47,800 nucleotides of DNA, taken from Micromonospora noduli. Its GTDB lineage: Bacteria > Actinomycetota > Actinomycetes > Mycobacteriales > Micromonosporaceae. The stretch is from positions 1-47,800 of the forward strand of contig NZ_PYAK01000046.1 of NCBI RefSeq assembly GCF_003264365.1, read 5' to 3'. The position numbers and the translations under genes are program-made. Within the stretch, counting starts at the first letter, position 1; the number at the start of each line of letters is the position of its first letter. This document shows positions 6,553 to 14,211 of this stretch, one piece after another. The notes beneath the pieces were generated by a model. The model saw nothing but the letters and a program-made list of their open reading frames with translations, was not told the origin of the DNA and did no database searches.

Positions 6553-9348
6553 TTACTTCTTGGCCGGGGTCACGTAGATCATGGCCGACGAGTTGTCCCC
6601 GGCGGCCTTCTTGATCGTCAGCGAGACGCCGTAGTTCACGCCCTGGTCGCCGGGGTTGCCGGTGCCCAGCACGATCGCGCCACCGCCCAGGGTCACGCCG
6701 TAGAACTCCGGCGCCGGGCTGCCGTCCGGGTTGGTGACCCGGGTGGTGTACGGCGCGTTGTCGCGCGACGGCAGGACCACCGACGCGTCGTTGTCCCGGG
6801 CGTAGGCAGCACCATCACGCATCTCGATGCCCGGGTACCAGCCCTTGGCGTCGGTGAACGCCTTCACCGGTGCCAGCCCCTTGAACTTCGTGCAGTACGC
6901 GCTGTACGGCTCGTCCGCCGCCTCCAGGCACTCGGTGAACGGGTACGTCCGCTGCAACGTGAAGGCCGCGTTCGACGACTGCGGACGGCTCGGCAGGTTG
7001 TCCGTCACCGACGGGTCCTTCACGGCCGCCTCACCGGTGCGCCGCAACGGGTCGAAGTGCGAGTCGACGATGAGCAATCCGCCCTTCGCGCCGTAGCTGG
7101 GCAGCGCGGTCATCTGCCCGGTGACGTGGTTGACGTCGCCGAGCGCGGTGTCCCGGTACCAGACCAGCATGCCCGGAGCGTTGTAGGAGATCCGGTCGAC
7201 CTTCCACGCCTCGTGCGAGTAGATGGTGTCGTAGGCGTACTTCAGGCCCTTGTCGAAGCCGTCGAAGTTGCGCCACTCCGCCAGGTAGTACTGGGCGTGC
7301 ACCTCGGTGCCGCTGGAGACCTTCCAGCCCCCGCCGGTGGTGTCGACGAAGGTGCCGCCGGTGGCCGTCCAGCCGTTGGCGCCGCCCTCGACGTCGTCAC
7401 TCCAGGTGGTGGCGCCGCCGCCGGTGACCGAGAAGTCGTCGACGAACCAGTTGCGCTCCTCGAACGCCTCGTCGGTGGCCAGGCGCAGCCGCACCTGGAC
7501 CGTCGTCCCGGCGTACGCCGACAGGTCGACGTAGTCGTGCCGCCAGCCGTCGGTGCTGCCGGTCAGGCCGTACTTCTTGCCGCCGAAGTCGTTCATGCGG
7601 CCGTTCGGGTCCGGGTAGCCGTCCGGCGTGGTGACCACCGTGCCACCCTCGTCGTACACCTTCTGCTCGGTCCAGGTCGTACCGCCGTCGGTGGAGAGCT
7701 CGACGAAGCCGTAGTCCCAGTCCTCCTCGATGATGTAGTTGTTCCACATCCAGAACTTCGAGTCGGCCGCCGCCGGCACGTCGACCGAGCGGCTCAGCTT
7801 GACGTCGGCCCACTCCTGATCGTTGTTGCTGTGCCACATCTTGGTGCCGCTGTGCGGGGTGGCCAGCGTCGTCACCTTGTCCGGCAGGTCGACCTTGATG
7901 CCGTCCTCGGAGTCGATCGGGGTGCGCGACGTCTGCCCGAGCTTCACCTCGCGCGGGTTCGACCCGGGGCGGATGGTCAGCGGGTCGGCCCAACCGAGCA
8001 CCCACTTGTCCCAGATGCCCATGTGCGTCGGCAGCGCCTGGAAGATCTCACCCGAGTGCGAGCCCGAGGCCATCAGGTCCCAGAAGTCCACGTCGGAGTC
8101 GGCGTTGCCGGACGTGTCGTAGAGGTCCGGCAGACCCAGGTCGTGGCCGAACTCGTGGGCGAAGACGCCGACGCCGGCGTCCTCCGGCTGCACGATGTAG
8201 TTCGACGCCTTCAGGTTGGTGCCCGGGATGGTGTAACCACCGGCGACCGTGGAGGAGTGCGCCCACACGGCGTAGACACCCTCGGCGCCGCCGCCGCGGG
8301 ACTTGCCCTGACCGGCGTGCACCAGCACGAGGTGGTCGATCACGCCGTCCGGCTCGAAGACGTTGCCGTCACCGTCGCGGTCGGCCTGGTCCTCGATGTC
8401 GTAGTCGGCCCACGGGAAGTTCGGGTCCTTCGCGACGAGCGCGTCGATCGCGTCGGTCGCCAGGCGGCCCGCGCCGGCCGGGTTGTCCGGGTGGCCGTTC
8501 ATCGACTGCTCACGGCCGGGAACCCACGCGCCGGTCTCGTCCTGGAAGCAGCGGTTTGCCGCGTACCAGCCCTCCGAGTGCGGCACGGTGATCCACGGGC
8601 TGGCCTGCCCGTCCACCGTGTACGCGTTCTTGGACATCTCCAGGTACATGTTGTGCATGGTGCGACCGGACAGGTCGATGCCCTTCTTGCCGTCCGGGCC
8701 CTTCAGGTCCGTGCGGACCCGCTCGGTGATGCCCTTCTTGCTGTAGAGCATCTTGTTGTAGTGCTGCGGCGAGAAGTCCGGCACCCACATCGAGTTGTTG
8801 TCCTCGTGGGGCAGGCGCGCCGGGTCTGGGATCTTGTTGTGCTTCGGGCCGTTCTGGACCGTGCCGGGGACGCAGGTGCGGTCCTCGAACACCGTCTTGG
8901 GGACCATCACGCCGGTGAAGTCGTCGTTGGCCTTGTCGTTGAACTCCACCAGCAGCGTCAGCAGCTTCGCCGTCTGGGTGGTCGGGGCCTTCTTGAACTT
9001 GCGGGGGTTCTGACCCGTCTTCAGCGACTTGGCCTCGTCCTTGGCCAGCTGCCGTGCGGTCACCGGGTTGCCCCGGGCGTGCTTCTGATCGAACGCGCGC
9101 GCGGACTCCGCGGCAGGGGTGTAGATGCCACCCTTGCCCTTCACCTCACGGCCGGTGGTGTCCGGCTGCACCTCGGGCTCGGCGTAGTTGATGTAGTGCT
9201 CGTCGGCGCCGATCACCGCCTGGGGGGTGGCGGACGGCGACTGGGCCGCCGCGCTGCCACTCACGGTCAGTGACGTGGCCGCGAGGGCGATGGCGGGCAG
9301 TGCGACGAGTAGTCGTCGCCGCGCCCTGGACTGCGGTTTGTGGTTCAT
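6553..9348 (-). CDS. Secreted immune inhibitor A-type M6 metalloprotease (copy 2)
   Basis: A 931-residue M6 (InhA) protease. I chose ATG at 9348 (MNHKPQSRARRRLL) because a GGAG site lies about 7 bases upstream and a twin-Arg-rich n-region plus hydrophobic signal peptide follows (ending near VSGSAAAQS, about 34). An upstream in-frame start at 9399 would add 17 residues without a ribosome site. The zinc motif is HEFGHDLGLPDLYD (about 397-410), followed by FWDLMASGSHSG. The C-terminal part holds repeated beta modules (YGFVELSTDGGTTWTEQ). It is about 110 residues longer than copy 1 and clearly paralogous, so the pair arose by an old tandem duplication or by recruitment. It is probably exported and self-processed like other InhA enzymes. 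Confidence 0.93.
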   Translation of the reverse strand: MNHKPQSRARRRLLVALPAIALAATSLTVSGSAAAQSPSATPQAVIGADEHYINYAEPEVQPDTTGREVKGKGGIYTPAAESARAFDQKHARGNPVTARQLAKDEAKSLKTGQNPRKFKKAPTTQTAKLLTLLVEFNDKANDDFTGVMVPKTVFEDRTCVPGTVQNGPKHNKIPDPARLPHEDNNSMWVPDFSPQHYNKMLYSKKGITERVRTDLKGPDGKKGIDLSGRTMHNMYLEMSKNAYTVDGQASPWITVPHSEGWYAANRCFQDETGAWVPGREQSMNGHPDNPAGAGRLATDAIDALVAKDPNFPWADYDIEDQADRDGDGNVFEPDGVIDHLVLVHAGQGKSRGGGAEGVYAVWAHSSTVAGGYTIPGTNLKASNYIVQPEDAGVGVFAHEFGHDLGLPDLYDTSGNADSDVDFWDLMASGSHSGEIFQALPTHMGIWDKWVLGWADPLTIRPGSNPREVKLGQTSRTPIDSEDGIKVDLPDKVTTLATPHSGTKMWHSNNDQEWADVKLSRSVDVPAAADSKFWMWNNYIIEEDWDYGFVELSTDGGTTWTEQKVYDEGGTVVTTPDGYPDPNGRMNDFGGKKYGLTGSTDGWRHDYVDLSAYAGTTVQVRLRLATDEAFEERNWFVDDFSVTGGGATTWSDDVEGGANGWTATGGTFVDTTGGGWKVSSGTEVHAQYYLAEWRNFDGFDKGLKYAYDTIYSHEAWKVDRISYNAPGMLVWYRDTALGDVNHVTGQMTALPSYGAKGGLLIVDSHFDPLRRTGEAAVKDPSVTDNLPSRPQSSNAAFTLQRTYPFTECLEAADEPYSAYCTKFKGLAPVKAFTDAKGWYPGIEMRDGAAYARDNDASVVLPSRDNAPYTTRVTNPDGSPAPEFYGVTLGGGAIVLGTGNPGDQGVNYGVSLTIKKAAGDNSSAMIYVTPAKK

Positions 9349-9564
9349 GCCGCTCCGTTTCTCGGGCATGGGGAGGAGGACGTTGGGTTGGTCGAACATC
9401 GATGTGATGCATGTCGAACTCTTCCAACCTGCGTGAACCTAAAGCACAACCGGCCGAAAGGACAGAGGTGATCTACGCCTGTGCCCGTTCAGCTTCTCCC
9501 GACTCCCCCGACCGACCGATGTGACAGCGCCGAGGCGGCACGAACCGAACCCGTAAGACATGAC

Positions 9565-9598
9565 GGAGGGTGGCGGCCCGCACGGACCACCACCCTCC
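9565..9598 (-). terminator. Terminator hairpin of acetyl-CoA synthetase gene
   Basis: GGAGGGTGG (9565-9573) pairs perfectly with CCACCCTCC (9590-9598); three more bases inside pair with one mismatch. It lies 18 bp past the acs stop on the minus strand. The 9349-9564 stretch between this and the protease start holds the protease leader and no gene that I can see. Confidence 0.65.
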
Positions 9599-9615
9599 AA
9601 TGAGTACGCCTACCG

Positions 9616-11580
9616 TCAGTCCTCGTCGGACTTCGTACCGCTCATCCCCGAGGAGATCAGGTCCATCACCGAGGAGTCCTGCAACGTGGTCACATCGCCC
9701 AGCGACCGGTTCTCCGCCACGTCCCGCAGCAACCGGCGCATGATCTTGCCGGAGCGGGTCTTCGGCAGCTCCGGCACCAGCATGATCTGCCGCGGCTTGG
9801 CGATCGGGCCGAGCGTCTTCGACACGTGGTTGCGCAGGTCGGCGATGAGCTGCTCGCCCGCGTCACCAGCGATGTCCGTGCTGCCCCGCGGAATGGCGAA
9901 CGCCACGATCGCCTGACCGGTGGTCGGGTCGGTCGCGCCGACGACCGCAGCCTCGGCCACCGACGGGTGCGACACCAACGCCGACTCCACCTCGGTCGTC
10001 GAGATGTTGTGCCCGGACACCAGCATCACGTCGTCCACCCGGCCGAGCAGCCAGATGTGCCCGTCGTCGTCCTTCTTCGCACCGTCGCCGGCGAAGTACA
10101 TGCCCTGGAAACGCGACCAGTACGTGTCGATGAACCGGTCGTCGTCACCCCAGATGGTGCGCAGCATCGACGGCCACGGCTCGCGCAGCACCAGGTAGCC
10201 GCCGCCACCGTTCGGCACCGACTGGCCCTGGTCGTCCACCACGTCGGCCACGATGCCCGGCAGCGGCGTCATCGCCGAACCCGGCTTGGCCGCGGTCACC
10301 CCCGGCAACGGCGAGATCATGATGGCGCCTGTCTCGGTCTGCCACCAGGTGTCCACCACCGGCAGCTCGCCCCGGCCGATGTGCTGCCGGTACCACATCC
10401 AGGCCTCCGGGTTGATCGGCTCGCCGACGCTGCCCAACAGGCGCAGCGAGGACAGGTCGAAGCCCGCCGGGATGTCGTCGCCCCACTTCATCATCGTCCG
10501 GATCAGGGTGGGAGCGGTGTAGAGGATGCTCACCCCGTACTTGTCGATGATCTCCCAGAACCGGCCCTTGTGCGGCGTGTCCGGGGTGCCCTCGTACATC
10601 ACCTGGGTGGCGCCGTTGGAGAGCGGGCCGTACACGATGTAGGAGTGCCCGGTGACCCAGCCGATGTCGGCCGTGCACCAGTAGACGTCCGTCTCCGGCT
10701 TCAGGTCGAACACCGCGTGCGTCGTGTACGACGCCTGGGTGAGGTAGCCGCCGGTGGTGTGCAGGATGCCCTTCGGGCGGGCCGTGGTGCCGCTGGTGTA
10801 GAGGATGAACAGCGGGTGCTCGGCGTCGAACGGCTGCGCGGTGTGCTCGGCCGACGCGGTCTCCACCGTCTCGTGCCACCAGTGGTCCTTCTCCGACCAC
10901 GCCACGTCCTCGCCGGTGCGGCGGACCACGAGCACGTGCTCCACCGACGGGGAGTTCGCCACCGCCTCGTCCACAGTGGGCTTCAACGCCGACGGCTTGC
11001 CCCGCCGGTAACCACCATCCGCGGTGATCACCACCTTGGCGCTGGCGTCCTGGATCCGGTTGCTCAACGAGTCGGCGGAGAAGCCACCGAAGACCACACT
11101 GTGCGCGGCGCCGATCCGGGCGCACGCCAACATGGCCACCGCCGCCTCCGGGATCATCGGCAGGTAGATCGCCACCCGGTCGCCGGCGGTCACCCCCAGA
11201 TCGGTGAGCGCGTTCGCCGCCCGGCAGGTCAGCTCGTGCAGGTCCGCGTACGTGATGGTGCGGGTGTCGCCCGGCTCGCCCTCCCAGTGGATCGCCACCT
11301 TGTCGCCCCGGCCCGCCTCGACGTGCCGGTCCAGGCAGTTGTACGCGACGTTGAGCTGCCCACCCACGAACCACTTCGCGAACGGCGGGTTCGACCAGTC
11401 GAGCACCTCATCCCACTTCTTCGACCAGGCCAGCCGATCGGCCTGCTTCGCCCAGAAGGCCAGCCGGTCGGCCTCAGCCTCGGCGTACGCGTCGATGGTG
11501 ACGTTGGCGTGCGCGGCGAGTTCGGCCGGCGGGGGGAACTGGCGCGTCTCGTTCAGCAGATTGGCCAATGCCTCGCTCAT
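9616..11580 (-). CDS. acsA: Acetyl-coenzyme A synthetase
   Basis: A 654-residue AMP-forming acetate:CoA ligase, matching the usual 650-660 length. It activates acetate to acetyl-CoA through acetyl-AMP in the cytoplasm. Visible motifs: N-terminal WFVGGQLNVAYNCLDRH, the ATP-binding P-loop LYTSGTTARPKG, VDTWWQTETGA, and the C-terminal PKTRSGKIMRR whose Lys is the conserved acetylation site that switches Acs off in other bacteria. I chose ATG at 11580 (MSEALANLL) because GAGGAG lies about 8 bases upstream; the frame stays open far upstream but that part is antisense to the divergent gene and has no protein-like character. It is divergent from the Fic-like gene across a 321-bp gap. Confidence 0.96.
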   Translation of the reverse strand: MSEALANLLNETRQFPPPAELAAHANVTIDAYAEAEADRLAFWAKQADRLAWSKKWDEVLDWSNPPFAKWFVGGQLNVAYNCLDRHVEAGRGDKVAIHWEGEPGDTRTITYADLHELTCRAANALTDLGVTAGDRVAIYLPMIPEAAVAMLACARIGAAHSVVFGGFSADSLSNRIQDASAKVVITADGGYRRGKPSALKPTVDEAVANSPSVEHVLVVRRTGEDVAWSEKDHWWHETVETASAEHTAQPFDAEHPLFILYTSGTTARPKGILHTTGGYLTQASYTTHAVFDLKPETDVYWCTADIGWVTGHSYIVYGPLSNGATQVMYEGTPDTPHKGRFWEIIDKYGVSILYTAPTLIRTMMKWGDDIPAGFDLSSLRLLGSVGEPINPEAWMWYRQHIGRGELPVVDTWWQTETGAIMISPLPGVTAAKPGSAMTPLPGIVADVVDDQGQSVPNGGGGYLVLREPWPSMLRTIWGDDDRFIDTYWSRFQGMYFAGDGAKKDDDGHIWLLGRVDDVMLVSGHNISTTEVESALVSHPSVAEAAVVGATDPTTGQAIVAFAIPRGSTDIAGDAGEQLIADLRNHVSKTLGPIAKPRQIMLVPELPKTRSGKIMRRLLRDVAENRSLGDVTTLQDSSVMDLISSGMSGTKSDED

Positions 11581-11901
11581 GCCGTGACTCCTCATCCTCG
11601 GGGTGACCTGGGTCTCGATGGCACGAGGGTAGTCGCGGGGCCTGCGACCGGCCACGGCTGCCCGCCGCGTCGCGCCGAGTGGCCCCCGCCGCGCGCCCGG
11701 CGGCCCGTCCCCGGCCCGGTCGCTGGCGGGGCGCCTTGATCGACTCGGGTTCATTGAAGTCGCGGTGTCTGCCTCGCCCGGACATCGCGACTTCAAGAAG
11801 TCCGTGTTGACCTTGCCCGTGCCGGGCCGAGACGGGTGGTCCCTGTCGCGTTGCGGGCGGGTGCGGCCCGCCGCGCCGGGCCGGGTCGTTAGCGTGGCGG
11901 G
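11581..11901. other. Divergent intergenic region between acsA and Fic-like gene
   Basis: This 321-bp gap contains the GAGGAG ribosome site of acsA at its left end, a 16-bp inverted repeat near its middle, and TAGCGT at 11890-11895, a -10-like hexamer 6 bp before the GTG of the Fic-like gene. I see no small gene with coding character. Confidence 0.55.
11754..11796. repeat. 16-bp near-perfect inverted repeat in the acsA divergent promoter region
   Basis: TTGAAGTCGCGGTGTC (11754-11769) pairs with GACATCGCGACTTCAA (11781-11796) with a single G-T mismatch around an 11-base loop. It is more AT-rich than its surroundings and unconnected to a gene end on either strand. It could be a dispersed REP-like palindrome or a structured leader of acsA; which one depends on whether copies occur elsewhere in the genome. 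Confidence 0.6.
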
Positions 11902-12648
11902 GTGACCACCGACCCGCTCGCCCCGTTGCTCGCGCTCGCCGACATCACCGCCGCCGTCGAGCAGGCCCGCGCGCGGTTCGACCAGGCGCTCGGGCACCGG
12001 GCGCTGCGCCGGCACGGTGGACAGGTCGCCGCCGAGGTCAGCCTGCGCTCCGCGGTGGCCAGTGCGGCCCTTGAGGGGGCCGGGCATGAGCGTGAGGCGG
12101 TCCGAGCCGGCACCGTCACCGACCCGGTGCTCCAGGGGGCGCTGCGGGTCGCCGGAGCGCTGCCGGGCCTGAGCGAGCTGTGGCCGAAGGCGCCCCGCCA
12201 GGCGCTCGCGAAACTGCACGTGCTCGCCGCACGGGACCTGGTGTCGGAGGCCGAACTGGGCCGCCCGGTCGCCGACCCGGTGGTCGCCACCCGGCTGGAC
12301 GGGCTGGCCGGCCTCGTCGCCGGCGGCACCAAGGTCTCCCCGTTGGTGCTCGCCGCTGTCGTACACGGGGAGTTGCTGAACCTGCGCCCGTTCGCCGGGC
12401 CGTCCGGCGTGGTGGCCCGTGGGGCCGCCCGGCTGGTGCTGCTCGCCAGTGGCCTCGACCCGCGTGGCCTGCTCCCCGTCGACGTGGGGCACCGCGAGCG
12501 GGAGCCCGAGTACGTCGGCGCGGCCGGTGCCTTCGCCACCGGCACCCCGGACGGGCTGCGCTCCTGGCTACGCCACTACATGGCCGCCGTCGAGGTCGGC
12601 ACCGACCAGCTCACCGCCATCGGAGACGAGATCCTCGCCGCCGCCTGA
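11902..12648 (+). CDS. Fic-fold protein with degenerate catalytic motif
   Basis: A 248-residue, all-helical soluble protein. SAALEG (residues 54-59) matches the Fic inhibitory-helix motif (S/T)xxxE(G/N). Further on, RPFAGPSGVVAR (about residues 162-173) lines up with the Fic active-site motif HPFx(D/E)GNGRxxR but has Arg for the catalytic His and lacks the metal-binding acidic residue and the GNGR glycine/asparagine pair. The fold therefore looks like Fic, but transfer of AMP seems unlikely. Relatives are sometimes labelled oxidoreductase; I see no cofactor site. The start is GTG at 11902 with TAGCGT 6 bases upstream and no ribosome site, which suggests a leaderless mRNA. It is divergent from acsA and convergent with the HAD phosphatase gene. 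Confidence 0.75.
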   Translation: MTTDPLAPLLALADITAAVEQARARFDQALGHRALRRHGGQVAAEVSLRSAVASAALEGAGHEREAVRAGTVTDPVLQGALRVAGALPGLSELWPKAPRQALAKLHVLAARDLVSEAELGRPVADPVVATRLDGLAGLVAGGTKVSPLVLAAVVHGELLNLRPFAGPSGVVARGAARLVLLASGLDPRGLLPVDVGHREREPEYVGAAGAFATGTPDGLRSWLRHYMAAVEVGTDQLTAIGDEILAAA

Positions 12649-12666
12649 ACGGTTGAACGGGTGGAG

Positions 12667-13470
12667 TCAGGCGGTGGTGGCGGCTCGGGTGCGACGATGC
12701 CGGCCGTACCAGGCGATGCCGATGGCCACTCCCACCCCGACCCCCAGGGCCGCCGCGGCCACCGGGACCGCGGGCCGTTCCCGCAGCCGCCGGCCCAGCG
12801 GGATCGGGTGCCGGAACTCCAGCACCGGCCACGCGTTCTCGGAGGCCAACTTGCGTAGCTGCCGGTCCGGGTTGACCACACTCGGGTGGCCGACGCACTC
12901 CAGCAACGGGCGATCGCTGTACGAGTCGGAGTAGGCGTACGAATCAGCCAGGTCATAGTCCCGGGCGGCGGCCAACTCGCTGACCGCCTCGACCTTGCTC
13001 GGGCCGGCCGCGTAGAACTCGACCTCGCCGCTGTACCGGCCGTCCCGCACCGTCATCCGGGTGGCGATCACGTCGGTCACCCCGAGCAGCTCGCCGATCG
13101 GCCGGACCATCTCCTCGCCCGACGCCGACACCAGCACCACGTCCCGCCCAGCCGCCTGGTGCTCCTCGATCAGGGCGGCGGCTTCGGCGTACACGTAGGG
13201 GTTGATCAGCTCGTGCAGCGTCTCCGCGACGATCTGACGGACCTGCTCCACCTGCCAGCCCTTGCAGAGCGCAGCCAGGTAGTCCCGTGTTCGGGCCATG
13301 GTCTGCTCGTCGGTGCCGCCCAGCCGGAACATCAGCTGCGCGTACGCCGACTTGACCACGTCACGCCGGGTGATCAGCCCATCCCGGTAGAACGGACGAC
13401 CGAACGCCAGGGCGCTCGACTTGGCGATGACGGTCTTGTCCAGATCGAAGAAAGCGGCACTTCGGCCCAC
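12667..13470 (-). CDS. HAD-IB family phosphatase with C-terminal membrane anchor
   Basis: A 267-residue HAD superfamily hydrolase, subclass IB (SerB-like). Motif I FFDLDKT (D9 and D11), motif II LVSASG (about 115-120), a conserved Lys before the third motif, and motif IV YSDSYSDRPLL (about 178-188) are all intact. A hydrophobic helix near residues 232-252 followed by a basic tail (YGRHRRTR) anchors it in the membrane. The substrate is unknown; relatives act on phosphoserine or lysophosphatidic acid. The start is GTG at 13470 with TAGACT 8 bases upstream, suggesting a leaderless message. In Mycobacterium tuberculosis a similar HAD gene (Rv3661) lies next to ssd and the 6C RNA, the same neighbourhood as here. 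Confidence 0.92.
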   Translation of the reverse strand: MGRSAAFFDLDKTVIAKSSALAFGRPFYRDGLITRRDVVKSAYAQLMFRLGGTDEQTMARTRDYLAALCKGWQVEQVRQIVAETLHELINPYVYAEAAALIEEHQAAGRDVVLVSASGEEMVRPIGELLGVTDVIATRMTVRDGRYSGEVEFYAAGPSKVEAVSELAAARDYDLADSYAYSDSYSDRPLLECVGHPSVVNPDRQLRKLASENAWPVLEFRHPIPLGRRLRERPAVPVAAAALGVGVGVAIGIAWYGRHRRTRAATTA

Positions 13471-13747
13471 GGCGCGAAAGTCTAGCCGGATGGTCTATCG
13501 TCGGCGGGTGCCCGGGGTCATGCCACCCCTCAGACCTGCGGGCTCTCCGCTCCGCGTGATCACGCTCACACTCTGCGAGGAGATTTTCGCAGTGAGTGGA
13601 GGCAGCACCACTCGACGTGACGGGCCCGCTCAGGCAGACTTGTCCGTACGACGAGCTTTCACATCCTCGAAACAGGCAGACCCTCAGCGGTTGCACCCCC
13701 CGTGACCGCTGAGTGGTTCGGCTCGACCCCCCCGGAGCCGAACCTCC

Positions 13748-13787
13748 GACGACCCCCGTCTCCCCCCGACGGGGGTCGTCCCTTTCT
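13748..13787 (+). terminator. Terminator hairpin of the 6C RNA
   Basis: A perfect 13-bp stem (arms 13748-13760 and 13768-13780) with a 7-base loop of T plus six C, followed by CCTTTCT. The right arm and tail are repeated at 15938-15962. Confidence 0.85.
13761..13785 (+). repeat. Putative attL at the 3' end of the 6C RNA gene
   Basis: The loop, right arm and T tail of the 6C terminator (13761-13785, starting TCCCCCCGACGGGG) recur at 15938-15961 in the same orientation, with 24 of 25 positions matching and one G deleted. Weaker similarity (about 15 of 24) continues to the right. The integrase fragment begins 25 bp inside. This is the arrangement of an element integrated into the 3' end of an RNA gene. 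Confidence 0.65.
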
Positions 13788-13809
13788 GCTGGAAACGCTC
13801 CACCACAGC

Positions 13810-14178
13810 TCACAAGTCGTCCTCCGGGCCGTCCAGACCGTCCAGGGACGGCGTTTCTACGGCCGGAGGCAGCAGGGAGGCAGCAGGGCCGTCGAACGCC
13901 TCCAGGACCCGAGCGGCGTAGTCGTCCGGGGTGTGGGTGTACCGGTTGAGCGTCGTTGATGCCTGTTCGTGGCCCATGACCCGCTGCACCAGGTTGATCG
14001 GGACGCCGTCGGTGACCAGCCAGGTGGCGTAGGCGTGCCGCAGATCGTGGAACCGCATCCCGCCGACAGCCTTGGCCGCGACGCACGCCCCTGCCTCCCG
14101 TTCGGTGGTGAACTCGGCTGACCACTCGATGCCCTCCCGATCGGGCCACGTAGCGCGGTACCGGTACGTCTCAGGACC
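13810..14178 (-). pseudogene. Tyrosine recombinase (phage-type integrase), C-terminal fragment
   Basis: The frame encodes the catalytic C-terminus of an actinobacterial phage-type integrase: RYRATWPDREG, then FHDLRHAYATWL (the HxLR box), VMGHEQASTTLNRYTH with the GH and the nucleophilic Tyr, and a short acidic tail. The first Arg of the catalytic set and the entire N-terminal arm-binding and core-binding domains are missing. ATG at 14058 starts an 82-residue open frame, but homology continues upstream to about 14178, where the frame runs into the repeat and the 3' end of the TPR gene. The gene is therefore 5'-truncated and cannot make an active recombinase. It sits just inside the putative attL. 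Confidence 0.85.
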
Positions 14179-14211
14179 TGCGTGACAGACCGGTCTCAGG
14201 ACCTGCGTGAC
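14168..14211. repeat. Two 19-bp direct repeats at the integrase / TPR gene junction
   Basis: GTCTCAGGACCTGCGTGAC occurs at 14168-14186 and again at 14193-14211, 25 bp apart. The TPR gene reads through the outer copy in one frame and stops inside the inner copy; the integrase fragment reads the inner copy in another frame. It looks like the scar of a rearrangement that replaced the front of the integrase. Confidence 0.85.

Larger units (their letters stand above)
13675..13790 (+). ncRNA. 6C small RNA
   Basis: Three successive perfect hairpins each carry a run of C in the loop: stem 13683-13691/13705-13713 (CTCAGCGGT arm, six C), stem 13716-13724/13735-13743 (GTTCGGCTC arm, seven C), and a 13-bp stem 13748-13760/13768-13780 (six C) followed by a short T-containing tail. 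Two hairpins with loops of six or more C are the defining feature of the actinobacterial 6C RNA class; the third is its terminator. Location next to the HAD gene and the ssd/tad cluster matches the 6C locus of mycobacteria. The 5' end is inferred: TTGTCC (13640-13645) and CATCCT (13662-13667) are weak -35/-10 candidates. The C loops are thought to pair with G-rich target mRNAs. Confidence 0.88.

Noticed and set aside
6544..9273. 909-residue open frame opposite the second InhA gene
   Set aside because: Same reason; composition is that of a codon-mirror shadow and no domain is recognisable.
9398..9420. LexA/SOS-box-like TCGAACATCGATGT upstream of InhA copy 2
   Set aside because: Only the left half resembles the actinobacterial SOS box; the right half does not pair.
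11581..12492. N-terminal extension of acetyl-CoA synthetase upstream of 11580
   Set aside because: It would run antisense through the Fic-like gene, has no family similarity, and a good ribosome site supports ATG 11580.
13361..14149. 262-residue minus-strand frame through the HAD promoter, 6C RNA and integrase
   Set aside because: It crosses a structured RNA and reads the integrase in the wrong frame.
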